Positions 59,011 through 64,000 of a stretch of 64,000 bases of DNA are shown here, piece by piece (within the stretch, counting starts at the first letter, position 1; each line of letters starts with the position of its first letter). The stretch covers positions 84,303,122-84,367,121 of the forward strand of contig CM060318.1 of the NCBI GenBank assembly GCA_030674155.1, read 5' to 3'. The position numbers and the translations under genes are program-made. The notes under the pieces were generated by a model that was not told the origin of the DNA, made no database searches, and saw nothing but the letters and a program-made list of their open reading frames with translations. The stretch is from Stramonita haemastoma. Taxonomy: Eukaryota > Mollusca > Gastropoda > Neogastropoda > Muricidae.

Positions 59011-59999
59011 GAAGTCACTTTATCTTCCATTTGTTTTTCTTTATGCTTTCTATCTCACCTACTGTCCAGAGCAATAACTGCCCCAGTGTGAATTGCTGCC
59101 TGCAGTCTATCAATGTTCTGCTGCAGTGAACAGGCGGATGGGTTTATTGCTGCTCTAGTGTCTGCTGTTGCCTGCATTTCTATCATGTCAACAGGTGATT
59201 TACATGTCTGGGTTTATTTTTGCTTTGGTGTATGATAGTGTTCAGATTCCATCCTGTCTATTTTTCCTGCCTTCATTACACTTTTGTTATATACAGAATC
59301 ATTACCGTTTTCTTTCTCTTTTTTTGCACCTAGGGTTTCTAGTTTTTTAAGGTCTCTGTACGGTTATAACATTTTGCAATCAAAATTTATCCTACAGATA
59401 TTACAGCATGCACACTATAAAGGAGACTAGATGTCTATTTTCTAACCTAACATCAAGTTGGCATCACAGGAGTATAAGAAATTTCACCATGTTGAATAGT
59501 GGCTGAAAACATCCAGAGAAAGTAAATTTAATTCTGACAACCTAATGACACTCCTTTTCCAGAGGTTCATGTCGGAACTATAAATGCTCAGACTACTGCC
59601 ATTTCATTTAAATTTGCAAATAAAAATCACACTTAACCATCATGAATACCCCCCAACTTTGTTGTGCTAACATTCAACGATCATTTCAAAACCAATTATT
59701 GAATAACAAAACTGAAAAAAGCTTTCCAAAACATGTCTAGCCTAGCTTATATTAAGGACTATCTGAGGGATTTTATATACATTTATATTTCCCTTTTGGG
59801 TATGTCAGGGTCCCTTTCAGTATAGATAGCACTCCCCAACTTATGGAAATTCTGTGCTAAAAATGCCCCCTTTTCTATCACTCTGTTTCCGTCTTTCTCT
59901 TCACCTCTCTATCCTCTCTCTCATGCTTATTTTTTGCCTATCAAGCCCATTCTCCTGCCTTTTTTCATGCAAATCTGCAAATGTGTCAGCTGAGACCAG
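59011..59999. other. no gene seen
   Basis: AT-rich sequence with short open stretches only. No recognisable protein, splice context or named repeat. Confidence 0.45.
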
Positions 60000-60362
60000 A
60001 CCTCCTGCAGAGGTACAAGCACAGGAGCAGACCAGACACTACATTCTATTCAATATAGCCATGCATGCCAACTGATATCTGACAGAATGGTGCTTGTCCC
60101 AGGGTTTCAGGGTGACAGAGCCAGGCCCCCAGCCTAAAAAAGGCCCAACCACCACAGCTACTGGAAGAGTGACACTAGAAGAGAGCAGGAGGAAGAAACC
60201 CAGCAGCCAAGCAAGTCAGCCGAAAACATCATCAGCCTCCATTGTTTTCATAGACTGGAATCCTAAGGGTCTTCTCAAGAAGAAGCCTGAGCTACAAGAG
60301 TTCCTAAAGAGGAGGGAGTGGTCATGATCTGTATCCAGGAAACTCACCCAACAGATGCTCAT
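60000..60362 (+). mobile_element. LINE fragment, start of the endonuclease domain
   Basis: An open frame ends IVFIDWNPKGLLKKKPELQE FLKRREWS and stop at 60327. In another frame the next codons read VVMICIQETHPTDAH. Together these are the start of an apurinic-like endonuclease of a non-LTR element, broken by a frame change. Confidence 0.75.
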
Positions 60363-60374
60363 TGCTTCACCCTC

Positions 60375-61435
60375 ATTCATCTATTTAAACTTTGATACAA
60401 CCAACTCGACATGAAAGAAAGAAACATAAACTTTGATACAACTCTCTGAATGTGAAGGAAAGGTTTTATAGTTTATCTATTTATTCGTTGTTGTTTTTTT
60501 TTTTTAGGATAATGGAATAAGCACTCATGTTCATATTTTTTACATCAAGTCCCTGTATGTATGTAGTTTTGTAAATTTTGTCATCCAGTCCCTCTGGCAT
60601 ACAATGGCCTACTCTTCTAAAAAGAAGTACGGTTTTTAACGTGTCCGCAAGAAGTTCTGCATGCGTTCACATACGGAACTACTAAGCTACTCCGTCACTC
60701 AGAGGGAACGAGGTCTTCCAACTAATTTAACATGAAAATCAGAACTTTTTAGTTTGATACTAACGAACCCAGTCTCAAGGATTTTTAAAAACAAATCTAG
60801 TACTGATTATATATGAAGGAAAGAACTTTATAACTTGAAACTAAATAACTCCATAAGAAGGATAGTTGTTTTGGGGGTTTTTGTTGTTGTTTTTTTAAGG
60901 ATAGAACTGATACCAGCTAGCTAAAAAAGGAAGGTGGCAGGACAGTTGAGATGTTCACCTGCTCTAGCTGAAGAATACAGCGGACACAAGCTCACTCAGT
61001 ATAAAGGAAGTAAGTTGAATCTTTTGTACTATCAAATTCAATATTCATGTTTACAGCCCAGGGTTTCACAATTTTTTTCTCATGTTGTATTAGTTGGAGC
61101 TAAAGTGATAAGGCCTTTTTCATGCACAGTCAAAGTATAAAGGTTTTTTTTTTTAACATTATATTGAGTTGGTATCAAAGTCTCAAGTTATTTCTTTATA
61201 CTGAATTATATAGTATCGAAAGGTATTTTCTTTATAATGAATTGATTGGCATCGGAGCATAAAGCACTTTTCCAAAAGCTGGTTTTATGGGTAACAAGGT
61301 ATAATGTTTTTTAGAGCCAGTTGGTATGAAGAAAGTTCCTTCCTTCATGTTGAATCAGTCATTCCAAAACATAGAGTGCTTTCCTCAATAGTGAGCTAGT
61401 GTCTAAAATGCATTTTTTTTTAAAGATCTAATGAA
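60375..61435. repeat. further 43-bp-type units, partly inverted
   Basis: Units at about 60375-60480 and 60720-60930 are in reverse orientation (AACTTTGATACAACCAACTC, AAAGAACTTTATAACTTGAA). Those at 61010-61435 are forward (TTGAGTTGGTATCAAAGTCT). Confidence 0.6.
60506..60697 (-). mobile_element. SINE family A, partial inverted copy
   Basis: GATAATGGAATAAGCACTCA through CTACTAAGCTACTCCGTCAC; the middle third is missing. Confidence 0.7.
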
Positions 61436-61568
61436 GTAATGTCAGAAGTAGTCTGGTCCCCCAAGGCTGCCTTTATATTTGTTTCCAATCAGCAAGACAC
61501 TTGGTCCCTTTATCTCAATAAATTTTGTCATGTGATAAATGTCTTTTGTGTGTGGTCATGTGAATATT

Positions 61569-61573
<5 letters not shown>

Positions 61574-61611
<38 letters not shown>
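61574..61611. repeat. GT microsatellite
   Basis: About 19 uninterrupted GT units. Confidence 0.95.
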
Positions 61612-61617
<6 letters not shown>

Positions 61618-61784
61618 CACGTTTGTGTGTCAAGTATACATTACTTTTCTGTGAATCGTAGCTATTGATAGGAATAAAAAAAAATTCGGCATTGAATGTT
61701 GACGCTCTAGTAATGAGATATTCTTTGACATTGTTTGGACCGATTTTGTTCTGAATGAAATTCCTGAGGTTAGTCTTTGTACTG

Positions 61785-61948
61785 TGCACATATTAAATCC
61801 TATTCCGCTTTTCAAAAGAGTAGGCTATTGTGTGCCGGTGGGAACAGATGACAAGATTGACAAAACTGCATACACACAGGGGCTGGATGTAAAAAAGCAT
61901 GAGAGTGCTTATTCCATTATCCTCAATATAAAGGAATAAATAAATAAA
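61785..61948 (+). mobile_element. SINE family A, 5'-truncated copy
   Basis: Starts inside the body (CACATATTAAATCCTATTCC) and ends at ATAAATAAATAAATA, right beside the inverted-repeat arm at 61955. Confidence 0.8.
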
Positions 61949-61954
61949 TATTTG

Positions 61955-62076
61955 TGTGTGTTAAACGAATGTTTTTCCAAAATTCGAATGAGCATGAACA
62001 GAACTACACAAATTTATGTCAAGAGAAAAAAAATCTTCATTTACTGTTTATTCATGTTCAACTGGTGCCTAGGTCT
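61955..62076 (-). repeat. right arm of the perfect 122-bp inverted repeat
   Basis: Reverse complement of 58255-58376, without visible mismatch. It starts TGTGTGTTAAACGAATGTTT and ends GGTGCCTAGGTCT. Confidence 0.93.
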
Positions 62077-62116
62077 GTTACATGTGTCATTTAACTTCTT
62101 TTTTTAAAAATATAAT

Positions 62117-62210
62117 TCTTTTATTTCAAGGATCGTAGAATAAGTACTCATGTGTTATTGATTACGTCCAGTCCCTATGTGCTTGTGGATTTGTAAATTT
62201 TGGCTTGTGT
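62117..62210 (-). mobile_element. SINE family A fragment
   Basis: TATTTCAAGGATCGTAGAAT through CCCTATGTGCTTGTGGATTT, diverged from the other copies. Confidence 0.55.
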
Positions 62211-62737
62211 ATAAGATGTCCTGGGTGAGAGTGTTTGTCTGTGTGCACATGCACATGTACACATGTGTGTATAATGTGTGTGTAAGTGGTGTGCAAGAAT
62301 AGTCTGTACACATGAGTGTGTACATATGTGTAGTGACAATGATTTGTACTGGTTTGTACAAACCTGTGCATGTTGAAAATCATGGCTTTAGCATGCTGTC
62401 ATTGGAGGTCATGTTAGTTAGAATACTGAATGAATGAATATATGAATGAACATTTTTATTGAGGGAAAAGAACACACACAACAGTAGCTTGTCTTTGTCT
62501 CACCCTCATACATGATACACTGATAGATATGAAGATAACTTAACAAAACAAATGAATGAATAAAGAAATAAAATGCACAAATAGACATAAAGAAATGAAC
62601 AAAGATATATAAAATGAACACACAGAGATACATACAGGAACATACATGAATGTATGTAATGTAAATAAACTGAATGAAGCCTCTCTCCCTACCCCACCCC
62701 TTTCGTTCTGGTGCTGCAATAAGTTTGCAGATTTACA

Positions 62738-62759
62738 ACACACACACACACACAACACA

Positions 62760-62811
<52 letters not shown>

Positions 62812-62860
62812 CACACACTGCAGCATGCACACACACACAACACACACCACACACACACAG
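62738..62860. repeat. interrupted CA microsatellite
   Basis: CA blocks separated by single A or C steps and a GCAGCATG interruption. Confidence 0.93.
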
Positions 62861-63584
62861 ATGAGAGTGAGAGAGAGAGAGGAAGAATATTGATGAAAAT
62901 GATGATGAATATTGTTTTTATGAATATGTGCAGTTCTTATGCATATGAAATTGATGCTCTCAGGATGATTATAATTTTAAAAAAAAATGTTTCCTTTTAA
63001 ACGATTGATTTTGAAATTTTTATCTTGTCTGCACATAGAATTTTTAAGAATTTTATTGACCCTCTGTGTGTGTGTGTGTTTATGTGCGCGTGCAGGCGGT
63101 CGTGCATGTCTGCATACACATAGGCATGCACATGGGTATCTGAATTTCAGTTTGAAAAAGATTTTTATCGAAATGGTTTCTTACCTCAAAGTCAGTTTTA
63201 AAATGTCAACTGATATCCTCTGTGAATCACTAAGAAATGCATTCTTTGTTAATAATATATTAAATTGTCTAAAGTTGGGTATTTATTTGCTTATTATACT
63301 ATGTTGAAATCATTTTTTGTTATAGTTTTGCTTCTTCTTGTTATATGATGTAGGCCTACACCGTTTCTCCATACCCTAAAAGGGGCAAAAGAAATAAAAA
63401 TATTGGTATTGTTGTGTGTGTAGGCAGTGTGTGCGTGTGCGTGCATGCATGCACAGATGTATGCATGTGCGTATCTGAATTTCAGTTTGAAAAAGATATT
63501 CATCAAAACGTTAACCTCAAAGTCAGTTTTAAACTTTTGTCAACTAATGTCCTCTGAGAATCGAAAAGAATTGCTTTAGTTATG

Positions 63585-63875
63585 ACTGGGGTTCGAATCG
63601 TTCAAGAGGATTTTTCCTCTGCAGTTAGCTAACATCAGTGCCGACTCCACTCCCCCAAAAGTCCTTCGGATGAGACTATAAACCGAGGTCTTGTGTACAA
63701 ACACATGCAGACCATCTTGCACACAGGGTAAAACCCGTTCCACTCTTTAGAATAATAGGCCATTTTGTGCCGGTGGGAATGAATGACAAAATTTACAAAA
63801 ATGCATACACACGGGGACTTGATGTAAAAGAGCACACGAGTGCTTATATCCATTATCCTCGAAATAAAAAAAAAA
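63585..63875 (+). mobile_element. SINE family A copy lacking the A box
   Basis: Starts at a B-box-like GGGTTCGAATCGTTC. It continues GTCCTTCGGATGAGACTATA and GTGCCGGTGGGAATGAATGA, and ends at CATTATCCTCGAAATAAAAA. Confidence 0.8.
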
Positions 63876-63893
63876 TATAATAGAAAAAATGAA

Positions 63894-63898
<5 letters not shown>

Positions 63899-63932
<34 letters not shown>
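63899..63932. repeat. CA microsatellite
   Basis: About 16 CA units right after the SINE tail. Confidence 0.93.
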
Positions 63933-63936
<4 letters not shown>

Positions 63937-64000
63937 CCAAAATGTCCAACACACTTTGCTGGTAACACGTAATGAGTTGGTTTATTGAAAGTGAATTGGC

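Overview
The window looks like intron-rich, microsatellite-rich nuclear DNA of an animal, most likely a mollusc and probably a marine gastropod. I infer this from spliced metazoan genes (annexin, C-type lectin domain receptor), several tRNA-derived SINE families, non-LTR retrotransposon remnants and long CA/GT, GA and TA tracts. The species assignment is inference; no search was run.

1-8.6 kb (+ strand): the 3' half of an annexin gene. The window opens inside an intron made of 35 copies of a 56-bp minisatellite. Five coding exons (2805-7816) give the end of repeat 2, a degenerate repeat 3 and a good repeat 4. Its introns carry SINEs that look like tRNA/5S rRNA chimeras. 8.6-15.2 kb has no gene; it holds a dead non-LTR retrotransposon (RNase H and C-terminus), a 4 x 64-bp minisatellite and probably the long 3' UTR of the next gene.

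15.2-20.9 kb (- strand): a complete six-exon gene for a 445-residue type I membrane protein with a signal peptide, one C-type lectin domain, one membrane span and a 230-residue cytoplasmic tail. All splice phases agree. A candidate promoter lies just upstream.

21-27.7 kb: mobile elements and microsatellites, including two retroposons with clear target-site duplications, plus one weak possible exon.

27.8-53 kb (+ strand): the unusual part. An 85-nt exon-like unit (A) recurs 13 times, 11 of them well preserved. Each is bounded by a splice acceptor and usually a donor. Nine alternate with a longer exon-like unit (B) that ends at its own donor. B is built mostly of 15- and 18-nt repeats with no stop codon in any forward frame. 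A third exon-like unit (Y) carries about 1 kb of short repeats centred on a small GCCC/GGGC inverted repeat. It occurs twice, at the two ends of the A/B array, inside a duplicated block of about 3 kb. No reading frame passes A-B-A, so this is either a non-coding transcript, a set of alternative 3' ends, or a decaying lineage-specific gene. I do not recognise it. It is the best candidate in the window for something undescribed.

53-64 kb: a small open exon, an old 43-bp tandem array with a young core, a perfect 122-bp inverted repeat with arms 3.6 kb apart, further SINEs, LINE remnants and a TTAA-flanked MITE. No operon-like or functional link between the annexin, the lectin gene and the A/B region is visible.
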